A stretch of DNA of 64,000 nucleotides, from positions 1,426,001 to 1,490,000 of the forward strand of contig NZ_CP159835.1 of the NCBI RefSeq assembly GCF_047731265.1. The letters run 5' to 3'. This stretch comes from Patiriisocius sp047731265 (lineage in GTDB: Bacteria > Bacteroidota > Bacteroidia > Flavobacteriales > Flavobacteriaceae). How positions within the stretch are numbered: position 1 is the first letter of the stretch; every line of letters starts with the position of its first letter. The notes under the pieces are model-generated. The model was not told where the DNA came from. It was given only the letters and a program-made list of their open reading frames with translations, and did no database searches. Of the stretch, positions 54,164 to 62,645 are shown one piece after another. Position numbers and translations under genes: made by a program.

Positions 54164-55330
54164 TTAGTACGTAATAATTTTTACCGTTTGCCCATTTTTT
54201 ACACTACGGGCTCCTTCTTGAATTATTTTATTTCCGTCTTCTAAGCCTTCTAAAACCTCGATAAAACCCGCTTGCGTTCTGCCTGTTTTGATAAATACTT
54301 GTTTAGCAACCGCTTTGTTATCTTTTACTTGCTCTAAAATGAAGATGTATTGTTCGCCAGCTGCATTTTCGCTAATAATATTTTGCGGGATTAAAATTGC
54401 TTTGTCATTGGTATAATCATTGATTTTTAATCTTGCCGTTAAATTTGGCTTTATCGTGTGCTCCAAGTTTGGAACATCAATTTCAACTTTATAGGTGCGG
54501 TTATCTGGGTTAATGAAACTTCCTGTTTGATTTATTTTTGCATCTAATTTCTTGCCGAGTACTGGGAAAAAAACTTCAACATTTTTTCCTTTAATGATGT
54601 TCGAAATATACGTTTCCGGGACATTAGTTTTAATATACATATTGCTTAGACTTACAATACGCATTAACTGTGTTTGCCCAGAGGCAACAACACTTCCCTG
54701 TTCAGTTATAATTTCATCAATAGTGCCAGAAAAAGGTGCTCTTACGGTTGCCTTTCCTACTTGCTGCTTCATAGAATTTATAGCGTTAAGCTGCCCATCG
54801 TAAGAAGATTTTGCTTGGAGGTATTGTATTTCACTCCCTATTTTTTGATCCCAAAGTCGTTCTTGTCTCTCAAAAGTTGTCTTTGCTAAATCCGCCTGCA
54901 CTTGCATTTGCGCCAATTGTTGGCCCATACCGCCGTCATCAACAATGGCTAAAGTTTGTCCTTTGCTAACACGTTGTCCTTCTTTTACATAAACACGTTG
55001 CAAGACACCACCCATTTCTGGGGTTATTAAAATGTTTTCATCAGTTTCTACACTACCCTGTAATTCTACATAATGGCTAAAGACAGTATCTTTTGCAATA
55101 ATGGCCGTTATTAGTGGAATGTTTTTTTCTGGATTTAAATCTTTTAATTTATCATCCAGTTGTTTTATTTGTGAATTGAGCGCTTGCTGTTGCGTTACAA
55201 TTACATCTCTTTTTTTCTGAATAGCGGCAACATCACCATTGGCGATAACAGCTTCGACAGTGTTTTCTTTACCATCGCCACAAGAGACGATTAATAATGC
55301 GAGCGTTAGTATTGTTAGGAGTTTTTTCAT
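54164..55330 (-). CDS. RND periplasmic adaptor (membrane fusion protein), lipoprotein
   Basis: 388 aa. Lipobox LIVSC (Cys about 17), helical hairpin (about 38-70), lipoyl-like half-motifs (GVLQRVYVKEGQRVSKGQTLAIVDDG; GKATVRAPFSGTIDEIITEQGSVVASG), beta-barrel and membrane-proximal domains (GRTQAGFIEVLEGLEDGNKIIQEGARSVKNGQ). It links the inner-membrane pump to the TolC channel. Third gene of the operon. Confidence 0.94.
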   Translation of the reverse strand: MKKLLTILTLALLIVSCGDGKENTVEAVIANGDVAAIQKKRDVIVTQQQALNSQIKQLDDKLKDLNPEKNIPLITAIIAKDTVFSHYVELQGSVETDENILITPEMGGVLQRVYVKEGQRVSKGQTLAIVDDGGMGQQLAQMQVQADLAKTTFERQERLWDQKIGSEIQYLQAKSSYDGQLNAINSMKQQVGKATVRAPFSGTIDEIITEQGSVVASGQTQLMRIVSLSNMYIKTNVPETYISNIIKGKNVEVFFPVLGKKLDAKINQTGSFINPDNRTYKVEIDVPNLEHTIKPNLTARLKINDYTNDKAILIPQNIISENAAGEQYIFILEQVKDNKAVAKQVFIKTGRTQAGFIEVLEGLEDGNKIIQEGARSVKNGQTVKIITY

Positions 55331-55368
55331 TTTAAAGTATTTGGTTTTAACCTGTAATAATGGGTTTG

Positions 55369-56751
55369 TTAGTATTTGTAATTGGTCTTTATTTCGTCAC
55401 TAGTAATCCTCAACTGCGGTGTATTCAGTACCGTTTCAATAGCAGCTTTTGCGTTAATCATATCTAACATACTTTGAAAATATCGTTGCTGTGCAGAATA
55501 TAGTTGCGTTTGCGCTTGACGCAGATCAAAACTAGTCGCGAGTCCTTCCGTAAATTTTATCTGATTTTTATTTTGTATTCTTTCTGCCAATCCAATATTC
55601 TTTTTTGAGTTCTCATATTTTTCAATCGCATATTGATAATTGCTTTTTGCAGTATTTAATTCTAATTGTATTTGTTGTTTTGTTTCTTCTAATTCGGTTT
55701 TAGCTTGATCCAAAGCAATTCTTGCTCGTTTTGTTTTAGCATTTCGCATTCCACTGCTAAAAATGGGTACATTTAAGTTAACACCAAATAGAGACGATTG
55801 AAACCAAGGTTGAGAATTGTCAACAAAAGTGAAGGTATTGCTAAAAGCAGCGGTTCCATAATTTATGAATGCAGACAAACTTGGCAAATATTGACTCTTT
55901 TCCAATTGCATTTCAAGATCACGTTGCTCTGTTAAGTTTTGCGCAATTTTGTAGTCTACATTTTCTTCAATCGAAGCGGTTTGTTCAAGCAATGCGATGT
56001 TGCCGTTTTGCGAAGCGAGATCGTCTAAATTATCGGTGAGTACAACATTGGCTTGGACATCAATGCCTAATGAAATATTGAACATTTGTTGTGCGATGGT
56101 ATTGGCACGACGTGCATTGCTAAGTTGTGTTGATGTTTCTAATAATGTGATTTCTAACTGCTCAACGCTTTCTTCTTCGGTAAGCCCATTTTCAAAAACT
56201 TTTTGGGTCTCAAAAAGGTTTTTTTCGAGCGTTATTTTATTTTTTTCAAAAACGGTTATTAATTCTTCTGAAAGCAACACACTGCCGTACGCATTAACAA
56301 CACCTTTTCTTATTTCAAGCCTTGTTTTTTCATTAAGGTTTTCAGAAAATCGAAGGAACGATTTTGCTGCTTTTAAACCTACTAAATAACTACCATCAAA
56401 AATCAGTTGGTTAAGTGTTGCTGTGGCATTGACGTTTTGTGGAACCCCAAAAATAACAGGGACAAATGTTCCTGGCGCACCCCCATTTAATTCTCCAGGA
56501 ATTAGCGTGACAGGTTGTTTTAAATTGTTTTGATACGATAGGTTACCGTTAATTTGTGGAAGACCTGCAGCAGTGGCTTCCCATTTTTGCTGAAGTGCTT
56601 TTGCGATATCCCGTCTTGCATTAATTGAACTGTAATTACTGTCAAGTGCAACAGAAATTGCCTCCTGTAATGTAAAACTGTAGCGCGTGTTGTTTTGGGC
56701 TAAAGTTACTCCAGAAAGTGTCACTAATAGTATAAAAATGTACTGTTTCAT
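55369..56751 (-). CDS. TolC-family outer-membrane efflux channel
   Basis: 460 aa with signal peptide (MKQYIFILLVTLSGVTLA). The two repeats of the outer membrane efflux protein family are visible as long coiled-coil helices (about 150-230 and 340-440, e.g. EGLATSFDLRQAQTQLYSAQQRYFQSMLDMINAKAAIE). Its ATG overlaps the tetR stop by 1 nt (ATGA-type junction), so translation is coupled. Confidence 0.93.
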   Translation of the reverse strand: MKQYIFILLVTLSGVTLAQNNTRYSFTLQEAISVALDSNYSSINARRDIAKALQQKWEATAAGLPQINGNLSYQNNLKQPVTLIPGELNGGAPGTFVPVIFGVPQNVNATATLNQLIFDGSYLVGLKAAKSFLRFSENLNEKTRLEIRKGVVNAYGSVLLSEELITVFEKNKITLEKNLFETQKVFENGLTEEESVEQLEITLLETSTQLSNARRANTIAQQMFNISLGIDVQANVVLTDNLDDLASQNGNIALLEQTASIEENVDYKIAQNLTEQRDLEMQLEKSQYLPSLSAFINYGTAAFSNTFTFVDNSQPWFQSSLFGVNLNVPIFSSGMRNAKTKRARIALDQAKTELEETKQQIQLELNTAKSNYQYAIEKYENSKKNIGLAERIQNKNQIKFTEGLATSFDLRQAQTQLYSAQQRYFQSMLDMINAKAAIETVLNTPQLRITSDEIKTNYKY

Positions 56752-57356
56752 TAGTCTTGATTTGATTGTATAAGTTGGTTAAGTATTGTTCTTCCATAGG
56801 GCGTTACGATACCTCTTAGGTGGTATTCTAGATACATTTCATATAAGGACTTTCCATTAAACATACTAGTAGGAAAGAGGTCTTCGTCTTTTATACCAGT
56901 GATTCCGTTAAAGTAAATTCTAGCAACAAATTGCACGTCTATGTTTTGTCTATATAAGTCTAGATCGAGCCCCTTATTAAGGTTTTCCACAACACAGTTT
57001 TGCATAAAACTAAACTGTCTTTTTTTAATGTTCCCGTAGATTGATGGGTAGTATTTTTGAAGTTGATACCAAGGGGAAGCCTTCTCATTGTGCATATGCT
57101 CCATCACCCTTTTTTTGATATCATATATCTCTTCTATAGGGTTTTTATTAAATGAACAGATACCGTTAATATCTTTTGTAACCTTTTCAAAAATTGCATC
57201 GGTAACTACCGCAACGATCGTTTCTTTATTGTTGAAATGAGAATAGATAGTCTTCTTAGAAATCCCCATTTCACTAGCGATATCATCCATAGTGACACTT
57301 TTAAACCCGAGGGTCATAAACATTTCTGAAGCTTTATGTATGATATTGTCTTTCAT
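56751..57356 (-). CDS. TetR/AcrR-family regulator of the efflux operon
   Basis: 201 aa. N-terminal helix-turn-helix: FKSVTMDDIASEMGISKKTIYSHFNNKETIVAVV (about 17-50, recognition helix KKTIYSHFNNK). The C-terminal ~140 residues are the helical ligand/dimer domain. First gene of its own operon with an inverted-repeat operator over the promoter, so autorepression relieved by ligand is expected. Confidence 0.94.
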   Translation of the reverse strand: MKDNIIHKASEMFMTLGFKSVTMDDIASEMGISKKTIYSHFNNKETIVAVVTDAIFEKVTKDINGICSFNKNPIEEIYDIKKRVMEHMHNEKASPWYQLQKYYPSIYGNIKKRQFSFMQNCVVENLNKGLDLDLYRQNIDVQFVARIYFNGITGIKDEDLFPTSMFNGKSLYEMYLEYHLRGIVTPYGRTILNQLIQSNQD

Positions 57357-57420
57357 TTTTATTGCCTCGAAGGCGAATGTTTTATGTTCTTGGAAACAAG
57401 AATTTTTTTAATACAGCGAG

Positions 57421-57463
57421 CAAATATAACCATGGAAACTTTAAAAACAAATAAAGTTTCCAT
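57421..57463 (-). promoter_or_regulatory. efflux-operon promoter with TetR-type operator
   Basis: On the minus strand TTTG (57448-57451), 19 bp, TATATTTG (57421-57428): a consensus promoter. It is embedded in an inverted repeat ATGGAAACTTT (57432-57442) and AAAGTTTCCAT (57453-57463), 11-bp perfect arms with a 10-bp spacer. One arm lies between -33 and -7 and the other just upstream, so a bound dimer would block polymerase. The regulator is most likely the adjacent TetR protein. Confidence 0.75.
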
Positions 57464-57677
57464 AGTTTAATGTATTTAACTTTTGCTTAACTTTTGAAGC
57501 AAATACTTTTAATGAACGCATTTTGAATTTTTCTTTTACCTGATAATTAGCCATTTTGAGTTCTCAATTTAACGTTCTTGACTACCTTCCGCCGGGGCAG
57601 ATGCTAATAAAAAGAGCTTCATTACAGCATAAAAGCTGTAATTCTTGGTTCCAAACAAAAAGTCAAGATGAGTTCAA

Positions 57678-57707
57678 TTGATTTTGTACTGTGAATACTT
57701 ACTTTTG
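57678..57707 (+). promoter_or_regulatory. promoter of the polyprenyl synthase gene
   Basis: TTG at 57678-57680, 19 bp, TACTTTTG at 57700-57707; the ATG at 57726 lies 18 nt downstream. Confidence 0.6.
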
Positions 57708-57725
57708 CAGAAAATCATTGATCTC

Positions 57726-58703
57726 ATGTTTGAGGAACTTTCAAAATATGCTGACGCACTTTCAAAAAACCTTGAAAACATTGTTGAAGTACACGAGCCT
57801 AAAGGGCTTTATGAGCCTATAGAATATATCATCTCTTTAGGAGGAAAGCGTTTGCGTCCTATTCTTACTTTAATGGCGGCAGATTTTTTCTCTGAGGATT
57901 ATAAAGAAGCTGTCAACGCTGCTATTGCAGTCGAGTTGTTTCATAATTTTTCGCTGATTCATGATGACATTATGGACAATGCCCCCTTGCGCAGAGGACA
58001 AGAAACTGTTCATGAAAAGTGGGATTTAAATACAGGTATACTTTCTGGAGATGCCATGCTTATTCTTGCCTATCAACTTTTTGAAGGGTATGAGGCGGCC
58101 ATGTTTCAGCAGTTAGCTAAACTGTTTAGTAAAACGGCATTACAGGTTTGTGAAGGGCAACAATACGATGTAGATTTTGAAACTCGCAACGATGTTACGA
58201 TTGGAGAATACATTAAAATGATCGATTATAAAACAGCTGTTTTAATTGGTGCGGCTTTAAAAATGGGAGCTATTGTGGCTAAAGCAAGCACTACTTGCAA
58301 AGAAAATATCTATGATTTTGGTCGTAATTTGGGGATTGCGTTTCAATTACAAGACGATTATTTAGATGCTTTTGGAAACCCAGAAACCTTTGGAAAACAA
58401 GTGGGAGGTGATATTATTGCCAATAAAAAGACGTTTTTGTATTTAACTGCCATACAAAAATCAAATGCAGAAGATGCGGCGACGCTAAAAGAAATGTTTT
58501 CAGAAACCTCTGAGAATCCTGCCCATAAAATAGCAGCGGTTAAAGAAATCTTTACAGTATCTGGAGCTAAAGATGCAACCCTTGCAGAAATTGAACACTA
58601 TACCAAAAAAGCAAATGCCTTGCTAGCCGATATAAAATTACCAAATGATAAAAAGGATTCGCTTAAAAGCTTTGGGAATTGGTTGATGAAAAGGACGGTC
58701 TGA
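57726..58703 (+). CDS. trans-isoprenyl (polyprenyl) diphosphate synthase
   Basis: 325 aa from ATG 57726 (the frame is open 16 codons further upstream but the promoter lies inside that stretch). Both Asp-rich motifs are present: DDIMDNAPLRRG (about 80-91) and QDDYLDAFGN (about 203-212), with GGKRLRP near 37-43. Elongates allylic diphosphates with IPP, supplying the menaquinone side chain or C15-C20 precursors. Chain length is set by residues before the first Asp motif (FHNFSLIHDD), where bulky aromatics suggest a short- to medium-chain product; tentative. Confidence 0.92.
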   Translation: MFEELSKYADALSKNLENIVEVHEPKGLYEPIEYIISLGGKRLRPILTLMAADFFSEDYKEAVNAAIAVELFHNFSLIHDDIMDNAPLRRGQETVHEKWDLNTGILSGDAMLILAYQLFEGYEAAMFQQLAKLFSKTALQVCEGQQYDVDFETRNDVTIGEYIKMIDYKTAVLIGAALKMGAIVAKASTTCKENIYDFGRNLGIAFQLQDDYLDAFGNPETFGKQVGGDIIANKKTFLYLTAIQKSNAEDAATLKEMFSETSENPAHKIAAVKEIFTVSGAKDATLAEIEHYTKKANALLADIKLPNDKKDSLKSFGNWLMKRTV

Positions 58704-58852
58704 CATCGGGACAATTTTGAAATTAACTACGCTTTATTTCAAAATCACTCAGTCAACTTTGACTTGTTGTTTGATTAAACACTCTAAAAAAATAAAACTT
58801 TAGAGACACATAAAACTTAAAATTTCAAGTTTTTAAATTTATATTCAAGTAA
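58704..58852. other. spacer after the polyprenyl synthase gene
   Basis: About 150 bp of AT-rich sequence with no terminator of note; with the small ORF below it makes up a 484-bp stretch without a larger gene. Confidence 0.35.
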
Positions 58853-58860
58853 TAAATTTG
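58853..58860 (+). promoter_or_regulatory. -7 box of a small leaderless-type ORF
   Basis: TAAATTTG fits TAnnTTTG and ends 3 nt before the ATG at 58864. Confidence 0.4.
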
Positions 58861-58863
58861 ATT

Positions 58864-59028
58864 ATGAGAACAGTGGTAGCTATAACAAAAGCTTCGTTTT
58901 ATTGTTATGATAGTGATGGCACAAAAATGGCTTCAGCTTTTGAATTTGAAAACAATTATTTTTCCGCCTTCAGTATTCTTAAAAGAACTGTTATTAGCGC
59001 TTTAAAAAGTGCGTTGAGAACTCAATAA
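58864..59028 (+). CDS. 54-aa hypothetical protein (small ORF)
   Basis: MRTVVAITKASFYCYDSDGT..., ending KSALRTQ and two consecutive TAA codons. Composition is protein-like (mixed polar, no low complexity), with a mildly basic C-terminal helix. A TAAATTTG box ends 3 nt before the ATG, almost the same geometry as four other genes in this window. No family recognised. Too short for most gene callers. Confidence 0.45.
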   Translation: MRTVVAITKASFYCYDSDGTKMASAFEFENNYFSAFSILKRTVISALKSALRTQ

Positions 59029-59187
59029 TAACGCTTTACTAAGATTCAATTTATCCTGGCAGAATTGCAAAAAAATAATTGCAATAAATACAAATGAGAT
59101 GCTCCGAGCTAGGGTGAAGGAGTGCTTTTAATAAGATGCGAAGCAAAACTTATTTAAAATTGTATTGAAGACATATTGTATTAAAGG

Positions 59188-59748
59188 TTAAAAGAACACC
59201 CTCACGAAAGGAGCCCAAGCGGTAGCATAGATATTATCATTGTCATTAAAGAGGACATTATATCTAAGGCCCAATACGGCTGGACCTGCACGAAATCCTG
59301 CTCCTAGAAAAAGTGCGGTATTCCATCCAGATTCTTCAAATGGCAAGTTTACAAAACTTCCGTTAGACAGAGCAATGAAGTTTTCTCCATTAATATTGTA
59401 ACGCAATTGTTCTAAATCTGCACTCAGTTGTATTTGAGGGATGGGATTTGCCAACACAATAAAACTACCGCCATACAAGGTCGAATTAAAATCACGCCCA
59501 TCTTGATAACTAAAATGAAGTCCGGGTCCTGCACTTACATATTGGTTAAAATTGTAAACAGCACTCGGAGAAATGCTTGCGCTAAAAATTCCGTTCCCAA
59601 CATTTAAACCAATGCCTCCTCCAATACTTACATTGTCCCAAAAACGAGTTTCCACATTGGTTTCTTGAGAAAACAATATGGCGCTATAAAGTATCAAGCA
59701 AAACACAAGAATATAGTTTTTTAAAAGTCTAAATTTTAAATAAAGCAT
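59188..59748 (-). CDS. outer-membrane beta-barrel protein next to sucA
   Basis: 186 aa. Signal-peptide-like start (a second hydrophobic stretch LKNYILVFCLILYSAILFSQ ending at a Q), then strands SIGGGIGLNVGNGIFSASISPSAVYNF, YVSAGPGLHFSYQDG, LFLGAGFRAGPAVLGLRYNVLF and a terminal WAPFVRVFF. Homologues beside sucA are sometimes called alpha-ketoglutarate decarboxylase; nothing in the sequence supports an enzyme. Divergent from sucA. Confidence 0.75.
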   Translation of the reverse strand: MLYLKFRLLKNYILVFCLILYSAILFSQETNVETRFWDNVSIGGGIGLNVGNGIFSASISPSAVYNFNQYVSAGPGLHFSYQDGRDFNSTLYGGSFIVLANPIPQIQLSADLEQLRYNINGENFIALSNGSFVNLPFEESGWNTALFLGAGFRAGPAVLGLRYNVLFNDNDNIYATAWAPFVRVFF

Positions 59749-59795
59749 TGGGAATATTTTAGGATTTCAGGCTCATAAATATAGTAAAACCAAAG

Positions 59796-59824
59796 TTGTA
59801 ATTTGAGTTTTTGTTGTATTTTTG
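59796..59824 (+). promoter_or_regulatory. sucA promoter
   Basis: TTG (59796-59798), 18 bp, TATTTTTG (59817-59824); the ATG at 59859 gives a leader of about 30 nt. Confidence 0.55.
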
Positions 59825-59858
59825 TCTTTGTTTTAAACAACTACCCAGTTTTCCGAGT

Positions 59859-62600
59859 ATGGATAAATATTCTTTCTTAAACGCCATTCACCCCGAACAG
59901 ATTTCGGCACTCTACGATAAATACTTACAATTTCCTGACAGTGTTGAGCCTAGCTGGCGAGCGTTTTTTCAAGGATTTGATTTTGGTATTGAAAGCGGTT
60001 CAGCCATTGAAGCAGGCTTTGCTTCCGAAGACATTCCAGAAAATGTTTTTAATGAGTTTAAGGTTATAAAACTTATAGATGCCTATAGAACACGAGGGCA
60101 TTTGTTTACAAAAACAAATCCTGTCCGTGAAAGAAGAAACTATACGCCTACCTTGGCCTTGGAGAACTTTGGACTAAGTCAATCTGATTTAACCCTCGAA
60201 TTTGAGGCAGGCTCTATTTTAGGACTCGGAAAGGCAACACTCTCCATTATTTTAGCCCATTTAGAGAAAATTTATTGTGAGTCTATTGGTATCGAATACA
60301 TGTATATTAGGAATCCACAAGAGCTAAAATGGATTCAGAATTGGCTCAATAACAACGAGAATCATCCAATTTTTTCGGCCGAAGAAAAAAAACACATCCT
60401 TAAAAAGTTAAACCAAACATTTTCTTTTGAAACATTTTTACATTCAAAATATGTAGGTCAGAAGAGATTTTCAGTGGAGGGATTAGATGCACTTATTCCA
60501 GGTCTTGACCATTTAATGGAGACGGGGTCTGAAAAAGGAATTGAGCAATACGTTATAGGAATGGCACATAGAGGTCGTCTTAATGTGCTAACCAATATTT
60601 TGGGCAAACCACCAGAAAAAATCTTTAGTGAATTCGATGGTAAAGAATATGACGAGGCAGAGCTATTTGATGGCGATGTAAAATACCACATGGGGTGGAC
60701 AAGTTTTCGCGAAACGCGAAAAGGGAAAAGAGTACGTATGGATTTAGCGCCCAATCCTTCGCATCTTGAAGCTGTAAATGCTGTTGTTGGGGGTATTGCT
60801 CGCGCAAAACTTGATAATGTTTTAGGGGGTGACACAAAAAAAATACTACCCATTCTTATGCACGGTGATGCTGCAGTAGCAGGTCAAGGCGTTGTTTATG
60901 AATTTGTGCAAATGGCGCAATTAGAGGGGTACACTACAGGTGGAACATTACACATAGTGACCAATAACCAGGTAGGCTTTACTACTAATTACCTAGATGC
61001 ACGCACGTCAACCTATTGCACAGATGTTGCAAAGGTGACACTTTCTCCCGTATTGCACGTGAACGCAGATGATGTTGAGGCAGTCTGTCACGCCTTCGCA
61101 TTTGCATTGGATTTTAGAATGGAGTTTGGCAGAGATGTTTTTATAGACATCCTAGGGTATAGAAAATATGGGCATAATGAAGGGGATGAGCCTCGATTCA
61201 CCCAACCTCAATTGTACAAAGCAATTTCAAAACACGAGAATGCTCGCGATATCTACGGAAAAAAATTAATTGAACAAGGTGTTATTGAAAAAGGACACAT
61301 CAAACAATTAGAATTAGAATATAAAGAAGATCTTGAAAACGATTTAGAGGCTTCAAGAAAAAAAGATAAAACCGTCATCACTGAAATTCTTGCAGATGAC
61401 TGGGATGGTTATATTTTGGGAATGCGAGAAGACATTTTAGCCAAAGTAGACACCACGTTTCCAATAAAAAAATTAGATGCTTTAGCAAATGGAATTACCA
61501 AGTTGCCGAAGGATAAAAATTTTATTCGTAAAATTGAAAGAATTATTAACGAGCGCAATAAACGCTATACCGAAACCAATAATCTAGATTGGGCAATGGG
61601 GGAGTTATTAGCGTATGCTTCTTTAATGGAAGAAGGGTTTGATGTGAGAATGTCAGGACAGGATGTGGAAAGGGGAACCTTTTCTCACCGTCACGCAACC
61701 ATAAAGACAGAAGATGATGCGGAGGAAATAAACTTGCATAACAACTTAGGTCTTGACGGCAAGATGTATATATACAATTCCTTGCTTTCAGAATATGCTG
61801 TGGTTGGTTTTGATTATGGGTATGCAATGGCAGCGCCTAAAACATTGACTATTTGGGAAGCTCAGTTTGGAGATTTTTCAAATGGTGCTCAGATTATGCT
61901 GGATCAATACATTTCAGCAGCAGAGGCAAAATGGAAAACACAAAACGGCTTGGTAATGCTATTGCCTCACGGATACGAAGGGCAAGGGTCTGAGCATTCT
62001 AGTGCGCGCATGGAAAGATACTTGCAATTGTGTGCTCGTAATAATATGGTACTAGCAGATGTGACAACTCCGGCTAATTTTTACCATTTGTTGAGAAGGC
62101 AAATGAAATGGAATTTCAGAAAACCGCTAGTTGTTTTTACTCCTAAAAGTTTGTTGAGACATCCAAAAGTGGTTTCGACAAAAGAAGAATTGGCTAATGG
62201 TGAATTCCAAGAAGTAATAGACGACACAGCAGTAGATAAAAAGAGGGTTACTACCTTAGTATTTTGTACTGGAAAATTTTATTATGATTTAATTGAAAGA
62301 AGAGAAAATACCCAAAGAGAGGATGTCGCTTTTGTTCGAGTAGAACAATTGTTCCCATTGGCTATTGAAAAAATAGCAGCAATAATTAAACAATACCCAA
62401 ACGCAGACGACTATGTTTGGGCACAAGAAGAACCAAAAAACATGGGGGCTTGGGGCTTTATGTTAATGAATTTTGATATTGTTAAATTAAGATTGGCCTC
62501 TAGGCGTGTTTACAGTGCGCCAGCAGCAGGAAGTAGTACGCGCTCAAAGGCCAGACATCAAAAAGTAATTGATGCTGTTTTTAATAAAGAATTAGACTAA
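59859..62600 (+). CDS. sucA: 2-oxoglutarate dehydrogenase E1 component
   Basis: Thiamine-dependent decarboxylase of the TCA cycle, 913 aa from ATG 59859 (MDKYSFLNAIHPEQI). N-terminal E2-binding segment (DKYLQFPDSVEPSWRAFF), then DAYRTRGHLFTKTNP, thiamine/Mg-binding region (ILMHGDAAVAGQGVVYE... and VGFTTNYLDARTSTYCTD), HRKYGHNEGDEP-type motif (YRKYGHNEGDEPRFTQP), transketolase pyrimidine domain (SGQDVERGTFSHRHA) and C-terminal domain. First gene of sucA-sucB, 45 nt before sucB. Confidence 0.98.
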   Translation: MDKYSFLNAIHPEQISALYDKYLQFPDSVEPSWRAFFQGFDFGIESGSAIEAGFASEDIPENVFNEFKVIKLIDAYRTRGHLFTKTNPVRERRNYTPTLALENFGLSQSDLTLEFEAGSILGLGKATLSIILAHLEKIYCESIGIEYMYIRNPQELKWIQNWLNNNENHPIFSAEEKKHILKKLNQTFSFETFLHSKYVGQKRFSVEGLDALIPGLDHLMETGSEKGIEQYVIGMAHRGRLNVLTNILGKPPEKIFSEFDGKEYDEAELFDGDVKYHMGWTSFRETRKGKRVRMDLAPNPSHLEAVNAVVGGIARAKLDNVLGGDTKKILPILMHGDAAVAGQGVVYEFVQMAQLEGYTTGGTLHIVTNNQVGFTTNYLDARTSTYCTDVAKVTLSPVLHVNADDVEAVCHAFAFALDFRMEFGRDVFIDILGYRKYGHNEGDEPRFTQPQLYKAISKHENARDIYGKKLIEQGVIEKGHIKQLELEYKEDLENDLEASRKKDKTVITEILADDWDGYILGMREDILAKVDTTFPIKKLDALANGITKLPKDKNFIRKIERIINERNKRYTETNNLDWAMGELLAYASLMEEGFDVRMSGQDVERGTFSHRHATIKTEDDAEEINLHNNLGLDGKMYIYNSLLSEYAVVGFDYGYAMAAPKTLTIWEAQFGDFSNGAQIMLDQYISAAEAKWKTQNGLVMLLPHGYEGQGSEHSSARMERYLQLCARNNMVLADVTTPANFYHLLRRQMKWNFRKPLVVFTPKSLLRHPKVVSTKEELANGEFQEVIDDTAVDKKRVTTLVFCTGKFYYDLIERRENTQREDVAFVRVEQLFPLAIEKIAAIIKQYPNADDYVWAQEEPKNMGAWGFMLMNFDIVKLRLASRRVYSAPAAGSSTRSKARHQKVIDAVFNKELD

Positions 62601-62645
62601 AATAGATAATAATATTTTACAAAAGTAAAATGTAATTTTATTGGT

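Larger units (their letters stand above)
57357..57725. other. divergent intergenic region between tetR and the polyprenyl synthase gene
   Basis: 369 bp holding the tetR promoter/operator (57421-57463), a hairpin TTACAGC-ATAAAA-GCTGTAA at 57623-57642 of unknown role, and the promoter of the synthase at 57678-57707. No ORF of note. Confidence 0.6.

Noticed and set aside
59188..59748. Alpha-ketoglutarate decarboxylase
   Set aside because: The label comes from its place beside sucA; the protein is a signal-peptide-bearing beta-barrel with no thiamine-binding motif.
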